Virus record (IMG/VR): IMGVR_UViG_3300009079_001915 | Span: 1-20,259 of that record | Source of the DNA: a virus | Direction: 5' to 3' (one strand) | Length of the DNA: 20,259 bases | Part shown: piece by piece, positions 1-6,742 of the stretch | Layout: the number at the start of each line of letters is the position of its first letter | How positions within the stretch are numbered: position 1 is the stretch's first letter | Made by a program: the position numbers and the translations under genes | Notes under the pieces: generated by a model | Told to the model about the DNA's origin: nothing | What the model saw: the letters and a program-made list of their open reading frames with translations, nothing else | Databases searched by the model: none

Positions 1-261
1 ACAGTAAAGGGAGAGCACGTCTCTAAAGGTAGAGAGTTTATCCATCGTGGCATTTCGACAAAGAAATTTAAACGAACCTTTAGGCTGTCCGAACATGTAA
101 ATGTAAACGGAGCAGATATTCAGGATGGTATTCTGGCAATTGAATTGCAGTATGTCATTCCAGAAGAAATGCGTCCTCGTAAAATCAATATTGGTCAAAC
201 GAGGAAACAAAATGACACAAGCAATACTAGTAGCGCACAGCTACTCAACGAAAGCACTTGA
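1..261 (+). CDS. hsp20: Hsp20/IbpA-type small heat shock protein, C-terminal part (5' end outside window)
   Basis: Open from base 1 in frame 1 to the TGA at 259-261; the N-terminus lies upstream of the window. The visible 86 residues match the second half of an alpha-crystallin domain of IbpA type: the segment around FIHRGISTKKFKRTFRLSEH, then a NGADIQDGILAIEL-type strand and VIPEEMRPRKINI, where KINI is the I-x-I motif used for oligomer contacts. Small heat shock proteins are ATP-independent holdases, and T4-like marine phages often carry one, where they are thought to protect virion or host proteins. The tail after KINI (about 24 residues, rich in S, T, N and Q) is longer than in bacterial IbpA. 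It overlaps the start of the next gene by 50 nt. The family call is firm. Confidence 0.85.
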   Translation, partial: TVKGEHVSKGREFIHRGISTKKFKRTFRLSEHVNVNGADIQDGILAIELQYVIPEEMRPRKINIGQTRKQNDTSNTSSAQLLNEST

Positions 262-466
262 ACTAATCATTGAAACGCTGAAAAGTGTTTACAATAATCG
301 GATTGAACGTAAAGCAATTCGTGAAACTGAAAAAGCTTTAGGCAACCTATCTGACTATGACTTAGCAGACATTGGTCTATGTCGAGGTGACATCTATGAT
401 GTTGCTCGATTAAAATCGTCAATATCACACGTCAAAGCAAACAAAAATTTGCGAGGATGGGTCTAA
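212..466 (+). CDS. DUF1127 family small protein
   Basis: 84 residues. The central segment, from about residue 29 to 55, contains RETEKALGNLSDYDLADIGL followed by CRGDIYDVA. This is the DUF1127 signature: an Arg-rich stretch, then L-x-D-x-x-L-x-D-I-G-L-x-R-x-x-I. DUF1127 proteins are small, abundant in Alphaproteobacteria, and in some species affect RNA turnover, phosphate or stress responses. A phage copy suggests host capture. Start ATG 212 is chosen over an upstream in-frame ATG at 125 because GAGGA (201-205) sits just before it and the 125 start would add residues unrelated to the family. The gene overlaps the Hsp20 3' end and is joined to the next gene by TAATG. The molecular role in the phage is unknown. 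Confidence 0.75.
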   Translation: MTQAILVAHSYSTKALELIIETLKSVYNNRIERKAIRETEKALGNLSDYDLADIGLCRGDIYDVARLKSSISHVKANKNLRGWV

Positions 467-645
467 TGACGACTTTAGTAGCAAACTATGTCTTCTCGCC
501 ATTGTCGGGTTTGTGGTCTTCTCTAGATCGTTTCACCCAGACGGTGGGATACTCGAGAGCGGCTGCGGAACTCGCAAGAATGGGTTACACCGAGGAAGCC
601 AAACGTTGTATGATGCAAATACGGGAATTACACGATGACCGGTGA
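466..645 (+). CDS. Small hypothetical protein, DUF1127-neighbour
   Basis: 59 residues from ATG 466, in a TAATG overlap with the DUF1127 gene. GAGGA at 453-457 gives normal spacing to 466; the in-frame ATG at 457 has the Shine-Dalgarno directly against it and is less likely. The N-terminal third is hydrophobic and aromatic ([15 protein letters not shown]); the rest contains [20 protein letters not shown], an amphipathic helix pattern similar to the A-x-E-L-x-x-x-G-x-x-x-x-A helix found in some small alphaproteobacterial proteins. No enzymatic motif is seen. It overlaps the ATP synthase subunit c gene by 11 nt, so the two are probably translated together. The function is not recognised. Confidence 0.6.
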   Translation: MTTLVANYVFSPLSGLWSSLDRFTQTVGYSRAAAELARMGYTEEAKRCMMQIRELHDDR

Positions 646-856
646 TATTGCAACAATGGGCGCATATATAGGCGCTGGCCTAGCAACTTTTGCAATGGGC
701 GGAGCGGCTATTGGAGTTTCGATGGTAGTAGGTAGTGTATTAAAGCACATGCCTAAAAAAGCTGACAATTCAACGATGTTTGTCGGTATAGCATTTGCAG
801 AAGCATTAGGAATCTTTGCATTTCTTATTTCACTTCTATTAATGTTTGCCGTATAA
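635..856 (+). CDS. atpE: F0F1 ATP synthase subunit c (phage-encoded)
   Basis: 73 residues, the family's normal size, forming a two-helix hairpin. Helix 1 is about residues 8-36 ([16 protein letters not shown]); the polar loop is about 37-46; helix 2 is about 47-73 ([20 protein letters not shown]). Glu56 in AFAEALGIF sits at the ion-binding carboxylate position of the c-ring. The N-terminus MTGDIA and the helix 2 sequence read like the alphaproteobacterial subunit c. In the normal protein about 8-15 copies form the proton-driven rotor ring in the inner membrane. Two departures are visible. The conserved loop R-N/Q-P, which contacts gamma and epsilon, is here KHMP; and the GxGxGxG helix-packing motif is partly lost (GVSMVVGS). 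The protein could therefore be a working ring subunit or a dominant modifier of the host enzyme. No other ATP synthase subunit is present. It is followed by TAATG into a membrane peptide. Confidence 0.85.
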   Translation: MTGDIATMGAYIGAGLATFAMGGAAIGVSMVVGSVLKHMPKKADNSTMFVGIAFAEALGIFAFLISLLLMFAV

Positions 857-1005
857 TGGTAGCATCAGAGTTGGTAGAGAAGCTTGGACTAGCTTCTTTT
901 ATAGTAATGTCGACACTAACTGTTGTTTGCATACTGATAGGATTTTATGCAGTATTCGATACATATAGTCAGTCAAGCGAATGTATTATAAATACCTCAT
1001 TATAA
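856..1005 (+). CDS. Small single-span membrane protein
   Basis: 49 residues from ATG 856, which overlaps the TAA of the subunit c gene (TAATG). One hydrophobic helix at about residues 12-35 (LASFIVMSTLTVVCILIGFY) is followed by a short polar tail, DTYSQSSECIINTSL. There is no recognised family. Its position directly behind subunit c, with translational coupling, makes a joint action at the inner membrane plausible, but nothing in the sequence proves it. Its 3' end contains a TATAAATA late-promoter-like box. Confidence 0.55.
   Translation: MVASELVEKLGLASFIVMSTLTVVCILIGFYAVFDTYSQSSECIINTSL
987..994 (+). promoter_or_regulatory. T4-type late promoter box TATAAATA
   Basis: TATAAATA is an exact match to the T4 late promoter recognised by the gp55 sigma factor with gp33 and the sliding clamp. 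It lies 85 nt upstream of the gene at 1079 and would start a transcript near 1000, which would then carry the hairpin at 1026-1047 in its leader. No host-type -35 is seen at 17 nt. It overlaps coding sequence, so chance in AT-rich DNA cannot be excluded. Confidence 0.5.
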
Positions 1006-1025
1006 TGAGAATGCTTTAAAAAGCT

Positions 1026-1047
1026 AGAGGGCGGGAGATCGCCCTCT
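1026..1047 (+). other. Intergenic hairpin, 8-bp GC-rich stem
   Basis: AGAGGGCG (1026-1033) pairs with CGCCCTCT (1040-1047) across the 6-nt loop GGAGAT. No T-run follows on the + strand; instead an A/C-rich stretch (CACACACACAACA) leads to the Shine-Dalgarno of the next gene. It could end the upstream transcript weakly, be a 5' stabiliser of the downstream messenger, or mask a site. A stretch of A before it means that the minus strand would have a T-rich tail after the stem. Confidence 0.6.
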
Positions 1048-1078
1048 TAGTCACACACACAACATATAGGAGTCTATT

Positions 1079-1291
1079 ATGACTAATAAAAATCCATTCG
1101 AAATCCGTGCAGACATTCTTGCTATGGCAAAAGACTACATGGATAAACAAGTAGAATTAAATACAGCTTTGTTTGCCCAAATGGTAGAAGCTGGTAAGAA
1201 AACTATTGAAGAAGTCCCAGCAATGTATACTATGGAAGAACTTCAAGAAAAAGCAAAGGAAATGTATTCTTTTGTATCGGATAAAAAATAA
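1079..1291 (+). CDS. Small helical protein, conserved-type marine T4-like phage protein
   Basis: 70 residues, preceded by TAGGAG at 1068-1073. The sequence is predicted to be mostly helix: NPFEIRADILAMAKDYMDKQ, then a second helix FAQMVEAGKKTIEEV and a third MEELQEKAKEMYSF. The N-P-F-x-I-R-x-D/E-I-L-x-M-A-K-D pattern resembles small uncharacterised proteins I associate with marine T4-like phages; this is recollection of a pattern, not a search. No catalytic motif is visible. TAATG joins it to the next gene. It may belong to a late operon if the TATAAATA box upstream is active. Confidence 0.65.
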   Translation: MTNKNPFEIRADILAMAKDYMDKQVELNTALFAQMVEAGKKTIEEVPAMYTMEELQEKAKEMYSFVSDKK

Positions 1292-1587
1292 TGAGAGCTT
1301 TTGTTATTAACTGCTGGAATGTAGTAATGGACCATGAAAAAAATCCTTTAAGCAATATTCCAGATTTTAGCACTCGCCACATGATTATGCAAGTTCTTGC
1401 ATGGATGTGGTGTATCGTATTCGCAATTATTGTAGGAAGCATGTGGGCTGGAGTATTCAGTATGATGTTACATACATTGCTATTGGGCGCTGTTGCTATT
1501 ACGGTAGCAACATTTGAAACTGCTAATCGTAAACCAAATGTATTTGGTAGCTATAGCGGCAGAGGTGATGGCGGCGAACATGAATAA
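1291..1587 (+). CDS. Putative inner-membrane protein, two hydrophobic segments
   Basis: 98 residues. The soluble N-terminus (MRAFVINCWNVVMDHEKNPL) is followed by two hydrophobic stretches at about residues 31-55 (MIMQVLAWMWCIVFAIIVGS) and 56-75 (FSMMLHTLLLGAVAITVATF), then a polar Gly-rich tail GSYSGRGDGGEHE. It is probably a membrane hairpin with both ends on the same side. The family is not named. It starts in a TAATG overlap with the previous gene and its 3' end overlaps the next gene. Confidence 0.6.
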   Translation: MRAFVINCWNVVMDHEKNPLSNIPDFSTRHMIMQVLAWMWCIVFAIIVGSMWAGVFSMMLHTLLLGAVAITVATFETANRKPNVFGSYSGRGDGGEHE

Positions 1588-1816
1588 TGATATGCAAGAC
1601 TTGAAATTTACTAGTGCTGGAGACTTTATAAAAATGAGTGATGAAGGACCTTTTAAATCTGCATTTGATGCAGACATCAAGAATGTTGTTCGCAGGGAAA
1701 TCGTAACGTATCGTGTAAAAGATGGTACGATGATAAAGGAAATGGCATTCCGAGACTACTATGAAAGCGGGGACTATCATGATTCTCAAAGTACTATAGT
1801 ACTGGCGGAGCGTTAA
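1580..1816 (+). CDS. Hypothetical protein
   Basis: 78 residues if translation starts at ATG 1580 (MNNDMQDLKF). In-frame ATGs at 1568 and 1592 are alternatives, and the Shine-Dalgarno signal (GAGG at 1562-1565) does not decide between them. The frame also opens further upstream, but that part overlaps the previous gene's coding region. The C-terminal half, VVRREIVTYRVKDGTMIKEM then FRDYYESGDYHDSQS, looks like beta strands with a Y-x-V-K-D-G-T pattern. The function is not recognised. Confidence 0.55.
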   Translation: MNNDMQDLKFTSAGDFIKMSDEGPFKSAFDADIKNVVRREIVTYRVKDGTMIKEMAFRDYYESGDYHDSQSTIVLAER

Positions 1817-1817
1817 T

Positions 1818-1976
1818 ATGAGTGAGCAAACAAACTATTGCACCACAAAAGGTCTAGGTTGGGCCTTTTTAATTATTATCATTGGTATGGTAGGTCTGCC
1901 TATACTCGGCTCAGCCATTGCTTATCCAGATAACTGCAAGCAGTCTATTCTTATTCCCTGTATAGGTTTAGAATAG
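1818..1976 (+). CDS. Small single-span membrane peptide
   Basis: 52 residues from ATG 1818, one base after the previous stop. After a polar start (MSEQTNYCTTKGLG) there is a hydrophobic helix at about residues 15-36 (WAFLIIIIGMVGLPILGSAI), then a short tail with two cysteines (YPDNCKQSILIPCIGLE). If the tail is periplasmic, the cysteines could form a disulfide. It fits the tight packing of its neighbours, which supports its reality. The function is unknown. Confidence 0.5.
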   Translation: MSEQTNYCTTKGLGWAFLIIIIGMVGLPILGSAIAYPDNCKQSILIPCIGLE

Positions 1977-2155
1977 TGCATATAGTCAGAAAAAAAGATG
2001 GAGAGATATTGGCTATAGCATCGCGTTTAGAAGACGCTATGTCTATTGCAGACGGTCATAGAGTAGATAAAGAAGATTATATTGTACAAGAATCTACTGA
2101 TCAACAAGAGCTGACCGAGATATATCGTTCGTACTATCGGACCAGATCTTCATGA
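1976..2155 (+). CDS. Small soluble hypothetical protein, GTG start
   Basis: 59 residues from GTG 1976, which overlaps the TAG of the preceding gene (TAGTG). The sequence begins HIVRKKDGEILAIASRLEDA, is charged and likely alpha-beta, and ends YRSYYRTRSS just before the terminator. Support comes from continuous coding between two genes' ends, the 1-nt overlap and the terminator immediately behind it. The pattern of a short strand, a DGE turn and an A-S-x-L-E-D-A helix suggests a compact fold, but no family is recognised. Confidence 0.5.
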   Translation: MHIVRKKDGEILAIASRLEDAMSIADGHRVDKEDYIVQESTDQQELTEIYRSYYRTRSS

Positions 2156-2189
2156 TAGCCAAGATATAACAGCTAAAGTAAAGATTTTT

Positions 2190-2218
2190 AAAAAGGGGGG
2201 TTTACAACTCCCCTTTTT
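2190..2218 (+). terminator. Intrinsic terminator of the upstream small-gene operon
   Basis: An A5-G6 arm (2190-2200) pairs with CTCCCC-T5 (2208-2218) around the 7-nt loop TTTACAA (2201-2207). The 11-bp stem contains one G-T pair, and the 3' arm itself forms the T-run. The loop contains the -35 box of the next promoter. Confidence 0.85.
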
Positions 2219-2229
2219 CGTGTTAGAAT
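2201..2229 (+). promoter_or_regulatory. Sigma70-like phage promoter of the DNA polymerase gene
   Basis: -35 TTTACA (2201-2206), 17-nt spacer, -10 TAGAAT (2224-2229). Transcription would start near 2236, giving a leader of about 16 nt before ATG 2252. It shares its architecture with six other promoters in the window. The -35 is in the loop of the terminator and the spacer covers the terminator's 3' arm. Confidence 0.75.
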
Positions 2230-2251
2230 GGTATTGTTGATAGGAGAACCC

Positions 2252-4834
2252 ATGGCTTTTTATACATCCGTAAACAGATACGGTAATTCAATATTGTACC
2301 GAGGCTATAACGATAGCGGAGCAGCAATATCTCAAAAATACAAATTTAAACCTACATTGTATATGGAATCCAGAGAAGATTCTAGATACCATTCTTTATT
2401 TGGTAAACCATTACAACCCATACAATTTGATTCTATGCGCGAGGCAAAGGAATTCGCAGAAAAATATGAAGGCGTACCTAATTTTGCTGTACATGGCACC
2501 ACCAATTATATTCACCAATTTATTACTGACAAGTTTCCAAAAGATATAAAATTTAACATTAGCGATGTGAATGTCGTTAACTTTGATATCGAGGTTGCAT
2601 CTGATAATGGATTTCCTACACCTGAAGAAGCTGCATACCCTATTATTTCTATAGCACTTAAGTCAAGTAAGTCTTCTGTTTACCAAGTGTGGGGTTTAGA
2701 TACTTATGACTCTTCTAAAACCGAAATTGATATGCATGGAGATTTAATTCAATACCATCATTGCAATTCAGAAGAAGATCTGCTTGCCAAATTTTTAGGA
2801 TATTGGACTAAAAACTATCCAGATGTTATTACTGGTTGGAATTCACGCTTCTTTGATATCCCTTATATAGTAAACCGCATTTCTATGCTTGGCTCCGAAG
2901 CTGCTATGAAAAGACTCTCACCTTGGGGTTCAGTAAATGAACGCACTGTTAAATCTCTAAATCGTGAGCTTTTGGCCTTTGAGTTAGTAGGTATTCAGCA
3001 GGCAGATTACCTTGAACTATTTAAAAAGTTTGGTTACTCATACGGCAATCAAGAATCCTTTAAGCTTGACCACATTGCTTATACAGTCCTTGGTGAAAAG
3101 AAGTTATCGTACGAAGAGCATGGTAATCTTTATACTCTATATAAAGAAGATCATCAAAAGTTTATTGACTATAACATTAAAGATGTTCAACTCGTAGATC
3201 GCATTGACCAAAAGATGGGTCTTATCTCTCTTGCCTTAACTATGGCATATCGTGGTGGTGTAAACGTGAGCGATACATTTGGTGTTGTTGGCATATGGGA
3301 GTCTATCATTTATCGCAGACTACTTAATAACAATGTGATATGTCCAGCTAAACAAATTCAAAAGGTACCATATGCAATAGTTGGTGCTACAGAAACTTCA
3401 GTAGCAAAGCCTGGTTCTGAAGCCAGAGAAAAAGGTAAGTCGCATGCAATTGCTGGTGGTTACGTAAAAGATCCTCATGTCGGATCTCATGACTGGGTTG
3501 TATCATTCGACCTTAACTCTCTATATCCTAATATAATTGTTCAACATAATATATCACCAGAAACTATATGTAGAGATCACACTATTCGGTTCCCACAAGG
3601 AGTTGATTACTATCTTTCCAAGCATGATAGATCTACAACTATAGACGACAAGTATGCCGTGTGTGCTTCTGGTGTACCGTTTGAGCGCTCTAAACAGGGT
3701 ATTATTCCAGAGTTGATTGTAGATTATTATGCAGAAAGAAGCACTATTAAAAAAGAAATGCTTGCCACTCAATCTGAATATGAAAAAACTAAAGATAAAA
3801 AACTAGAGTCTAAGATCAATCAGCTTGAAAATAACCAGATGGCTATTAAAATCTTACTTAACTCTTTATATGGCGCTCTTGCTAACAAGTACTTTAAGTA
3901 CTTCGATAACGCTCTAGCAGAATCTGTTACACTTACTGGCCAGACTGTTATCAAGTGGGCTGAGCAGTGTATGAACAAAGCTATGAACGATATCACACAA
4001 GCAAATAAGGATTATATAGTCGCTATTGATACTGATTCAATCTATGTCAATATGGGTCCCCTTGTTAAGAAGTTCGAACCAAAAGATCCTGTCAAATTCT
4101 TAGACAAAATATGTAAAGACCATTTTGAACCAGTCATGGCAAAATCCTACGACCAGTTCTTCTTTGTTATGAATGGCTATATACCTCGTATGGAAATGGC
4201 TCGTGAAGTTATTGCAGATCGTGGCATCTGGACGGCTAAGAAAAGGTATATTCTAAATGTACACAATTCTGAAGGCGTGCAGTTTGCTGAGCCTAAACTT
4301 AAGATGATGGGTATCGAAGCTATTAAGTCTTCTACTCCTGAGGTTGTACGCGATAAGTTTAAAGAAATATTTAAGGTAATTATAAATAGTGACGAAAGAA
4401 CTACACAGAAATTTATATCTGACTTTAAAAACGAGTTTAGCTCTTTAGATCCTGAAAAGGTAGCGTTTCCTCGTGGCGTAACTCAACTTGACAAGTGGAA
4501 AGATAGGCGTACCATATATGCTAAAGGTACTCCTATCCATGTACGAGGTTCTATTTTGTACAATAAAACTGTCAAAGACTATAAGCTAGATAAAAGATAT
4601 GAGTTAGTTAAAACTGGAGAAAAGATCAAGTTTTTGTATCTTAAACTCCCTAACCCTATAAAAGAAAATGTTATTTCGTTTCCAGGCGTTTTACCAAAAG
4701 AAATTGGTTTACATAAGTATGTAGACTATGGTATAATGTTTCAGAAGACATTCATTGACCCTCTTCTACCTATTCTAGATGCGGTCGATTGGAAACCTGA
4801 ACCTGTTGCAACCTTAGAAGAATTTTTTATGTAA
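2252..4834 (+). CDS. 43: DNA polymerase, family B (gp43)
   Basis: 860 residues. It is the replicative polymerase of the T4-like replisome, with 3'-5' proofreading. Exonuclease motifs: NFDIEVA, with Asp112 and Glu114, the same numbers as in T4 gp43; [15 protein letters not shown]; and [13 protein letters not shown]. Polymerase motifs: [45 protein letters not shown]; and the later KKRYILNV. The C-terminus ATLEEFFM resembles a sliding-clamp-binding tail. The start is ATG 2252: AGGAGA (2242-2247) precedes it, the upstream in-frame ATG at 2228 lies in the promoter -10, and the numbering of the catalytic residues fits. It is joined by TAATG to the primase-like gene. Its length is slightly below that of T4 gp43 (898). 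No missing catalytic residue was seen. Confidence 0.97.
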   Translation: MAFYTSVNRYGNSILYRGYNDSGAAISQKYKFKPTLYMESREDSRYHSLFGKPLQPIQFDSMREAKEFAEKYEGVPNFAVHGTTNYIHQFITDKFPKDIKFNISDVNVVNFDIEVASDNGFPTPEEAAYPIISIALKSSKSSVYQVWGLDTYDSSKTEIDMHGDLIQYHHCNSEEDLLAKFLGYWTKNYPDVITGWNSRFFDIPYIVNRISMLGSEAAMKRLSPWGSVNERTVKSLNRELLAFELVGIQQADYLELFKKFGYSYGNQESFKLDHIAYTVLGEKKLSYEEHGNLYTLYKEDHQKFIDYNIKDVQLVDRIDQKMGLISLALTMAYRGGVNVSDTFGVVGIWESIIYRRLLNNNVICPAKQIQKVPYAIVGATETSVAKPGSEAREKGKSHAIAGGYVKDPHVGSHDWVVSFDLNSLYPNIIVQHNISPETICRDHTIRFPQGVDYYLSKHDRSTTIDDKYAVCASGVPFERSKQGIIPELIVDYYAERSTIKKEMLATQSEYEKTKDKKLESKINQLENNQMAIKILLNSLYGALANKYFKYFDNALAESVTLTGQTVIKWAEQCMNKAMNDITQANKDYIVAIDTDSIYVNMGPLVKKFEPKDPVKFLDKICKDHFEPVMAKSYDQFFFVMNGYIPRMEMAREVIADRGIWTAKKRYILNVHNSEGVQFAEPKLKMMGIEAIKSSTPEVVRDKFKEIFKVIINSDERTTQKFISDFKNEFSSLDPEKVAFPRGVTQLDKWKDRRTIYAKGTPIHVRGSILYNKTVKDYKLDKRYELVKTGEKIKFLYLKLPNPIKENVISFPGVLPKEIGLHKYVDYGIMFQKTFIDPLLPILDAVDWKPEPVATLEEFFM

Positions 4835-5781
4835 TGTACTCTCTTACTGTTTTTAAAAATAGATATGATAATAAAACTCATAGGCGTCTAGACTTTGACT
4901 CATGGGATAAGTTTAAGAAGTTTCTATACAAGTTATCCGAACGGCCATTAAATGATAAGCTAGATGCTGAGCTAATCTCTCCTTCTTCTTATGTTAAGAA
5001 TACCACACGCGCTAATAAAAATGTTCTAGATTGGGGAGGTTGGGCTGCTGTAGATGTTGACGACTATGAGCCACAAGGAGACTTAGAGAGTGATCTTATA
5101 GGTAAATTTGGAAACTATAGATTTATAGTTTATTCTACTGCTAGCAGCAATGATACTCTACCTAAGTTTCGTATTGTATTTCCTCTTACAGAAAGGCTTG
5201 AAGCGGATAGAATTAAACACTTTTGGTTTGCTCTAAACTCAGAGATTAATTCTCTTGGAGATAAACAGACTAAAGACCTATCTCGTATGTATTATGTGCC
5301 TGCAGCTTACAATAAAGCTAATAACTTCATATTCTCTAATGACGATGGAGTAGATATAGATCCATCAGCGCTTATGGCTAAATGGGAATACAGCGAAAAA
5401 CAAAATAGTAAAGACTTTTTAGACAGATTACCAGATGCTTGGAAAGAACAAATTATTGATTACAGAAAATCTAAACTAGATAATACTAGTTATGTGTGGT
5501 CAAGCTATAGCGATTGCCCGTTTGTAAATAAAACCCTTCTACGTGAGTATATGAGCATCGCTAACATTGATGGCACTGGAAGATATAGAATGATTTATAA
5601 GATGATGATCTCTATTGCTGGAAACGCTATTGAAAAGCAATATCCTATTACTGCAAGCCAGATAGTTGATCTAGTAAGACAGCTTGATAAAGATACTGCT
5701 AATATATACGAAAATAGGCCATTAGATACCGAAGCTAATAATGCGCTTGAATACGCATATAAAAATGGAGTTATACAATAG
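4834..5781 (+). CDS. Putative primase-polymerase-like (AEP-type) protein
   Basis: 315 residues, translationally coupled to gp43 by TAATG. I do not recognise it with certainty. The order of conserved-looking blocks recalls archaeo-eukaryotic primase (AEP) domains of mobile elements: WAAVDVDDYE at about residues 70-79, with Asp74 and Asp76 as a D-x-D motif; FIVYSTASSNDTLPKFRIVF at about 97-116; and KDLSRMYYVPA at about 147-157. In related proteins the second block has a Ser-x-His; here it reads STASSN, so the usual histidine is absent. The C-terminal third (after about 225) is helical and may correspond to a helical primase-C-terminal type domain. The window has no DnaG/gp61-type TOPRIM primase, and the position next to gp43 fits a replication role. 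Alternative: an uncharacterised replication accessory protein. Confidence 0.5.
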   Translation: MYSLTVFKNRYDNKTHRRLDFDSWDKFKKFLYKLSERPLNDKLDAELISPSSYVKNTTRANKNVLDWGGWAAVDVDDYEPQGDLESDLIGKFGNYRFIVYSTASSNDTLPKFRIVFPLTERLEADRIKHFWFALNSEINSLGDKQTKDLSRMYYVPAAYNKANNFIFSNDDGVDIDPSALMAKWEYSEKQNSKDFLDRLPDAWKEQIIDYRKSKLDNTSYVWSSYSDCPFVNKTLLREYMSIANIDGTGRYRMIYKMMISIAGNAIEKQYPITASQIVDLVRQLDKDTANIYENRPLDTEANNALEYAYKNGVIQ

Positions 5782-5972
5782 TGTTACCAGATGAAATGGA
5801 AGCCGAAAAGAACCGCAAGATAATTGTATCACAGTCAAATACAATCGAGATTCTTCAACAGAACGTGAGAGAGTTACAAGAACAATTGAATGCTGCGCAT
5901 AAGCGTATTACTCAATTGACTCCTGAAGAAACTGAATTTATTGTCCGCAATCATAAAGGATTTGAAGGGTGA
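5781..5972 (+). CDS. Small coiled-coil protein, GTG start
   Basis: 63 residues. The start is GTG 5781 overlapping the previous TAG (TAGTG); ATG 5796 is an internal alternative. Heptad-like spacing of I, L and V in IVSQSNTIEILQQNVRELQE and QLNAAHKRITQL indicates one long coiled coil from about residue 13 to 47, followed by TPEETEFIVRNHKGFEG. It is probably a homo-oligomer or a partner of a neighbouring protein. The function is unknown. It overlaps kdsA by 4 nt (GTGA). Confidence 0.6.
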   Translation: MLPDEMEAEKNRKIIVSQSNTIEILQQNVRELQEQLNAAHKRITQLTPEETEFIVRNHKGFEG

Positions 5973-6742
5973 GAATTATAGCAGGACCTTGTCAACATGA
6001 GTCGTTAGCTGAGTCAGCAGATATTGCACGAGAGTGTAAACGAGTGTGCGATAAGTACGGCTTTGAGTATTATTTCAAAGCAAGCTTCGATAAAGCAAAC
6101 CGCTCAAGTATGCAAGGCAAACGTGGCACGGGCCTAGAAGCAACACTTACTGACTTTCTTGCAATAAAAACAGAGTTAGGTATAAAGACACTTACTGATG
6201 TGCACGACCACGTACAAGTTAGGCGCATTGAACGACAGTTTAAAGATGCTGTTGATGTCTATCAGATACCTGCATTTTTGTGCAGGCAGACTGATTTAAT
6301 CCAAGCAGCCTGTGCCACAGACAAGATAGTAAATATAAAAAAAGGTCAGTTCATGGCCCCTTGGGATATGAAAGGAGTGATAAGTAAGACTGAAGGCGCT
6401 AAAGACGTTTGGATAACTGAGCGAGGAACTAGTTTTGGCTATAACACTCTTGTCGTTGACTATACTGGGCTTATGTATATGCTCGACAATTTTAAACATG
6501 ATATTGTTTTCGATTGTACGCACTCTGCCCAAAAACCCGGAGGACAGGGTAATAGTTCAGGCGGTAATAGGGATTACGTGCCTGGGCTGGCTCGTAGCGG
6601 GGCTGCTCTTGGGATTAAATCTTTTTTCTTGGAAGTCCATCCTGAACCTGATCTAGCACCAAGCGATGGTCCTAATATGTTAAAACTAGAAGATTTTGAA
6701 AGGACCGTAGATGACATCCACCGCTATTCTTATACCGGCTAG
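5969..6742 (+). CDS. kdsA: 3-deoxy-D-manno-octulosonate-8-phosphate synthase (KdsA), metal-dependent type
   Basis: 257 residues. It condenses phosphoenolpyruvate with arabinose-5-phosphate to KDO-8-phosphate, the first committed step to KDO, the inner-core sugar of lipopolysaccharide. Family blocks are all present: IIAGPCQHES at the N-terminus, FKASFDKANRSS, LTDVHD, QIPAFLCRQTDL, KKGQFMAPWDM, TERGTSFGYN, DCTHSAQKPGGQG and EVHPEPDLAPSDGPNML. Cys8, His185, Glu222 and Asp233 match the four metal ligands of the metal-dependent class; the metal-independent class has Asn in place of the Cys. The start is GTG 5969 within a GTGA overlap, and the protein begins only a few residues before AGPC, so it is short at the N-terminus. 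KdsB follows with a 32-nt overlap. Arabinose-5-phosphate isomerase and KDO-8-phosphate phosphatase are not in the window. Confidence 0.93.
   Translation: MRIIAGPCQHESLAESADIARECKRVCDKYGFEYYFKASFDKANRSSMQGKRGTGLEATLTDFLAIKTELGIKTLTDVHDHVQVRRIERQFKDAVDVYQIPAFLCRQTDLIQAACATDKIVNIKKGQFMAPWDMKGVISKTEGAKDVWITERGTSFGYNTLVVDYTGLMYMLDNFKHDIVFDCTHSAQKPGGQGNSSGGNRDYVPGLARSGAALGIKSFFLEVHPEPDLAPSDGPNMLKLEDFERTVDDIHRYSYTG

Noticed and set aside
125-211. Earlier ATG for the DUF1127 gene
   Set aside because: It lies inside the Hsp20 coding region in another frame and adds residues foreign to the family.
2228-2251. Earlier ATG for gp43
   Set aside because: It overlaps the -10 box, lacks a ribosome-binding site and would shift the exonuclease residues from their T4 numbering.
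4381-4388. TATAAATA late-promoter box inside gp43
   Set aside because: It is in the middle of the polymerase gene and no late gene follows it.
4557-4585. TGTACA, 17 nt, TATAAG inside the gp43 gene
   Set aside because: It fits the promoter pattern, but the next gene starts about 240 nt downstream and is coupled to gp43. One such match inside AT-rich coding sequence can be chance.
5916-5944. TTGACT, 17 nt, TATTGT ahead of kdsA
   Set aside because: The -10 matches poorly and kdsA is translationally coupled to the gene before it.
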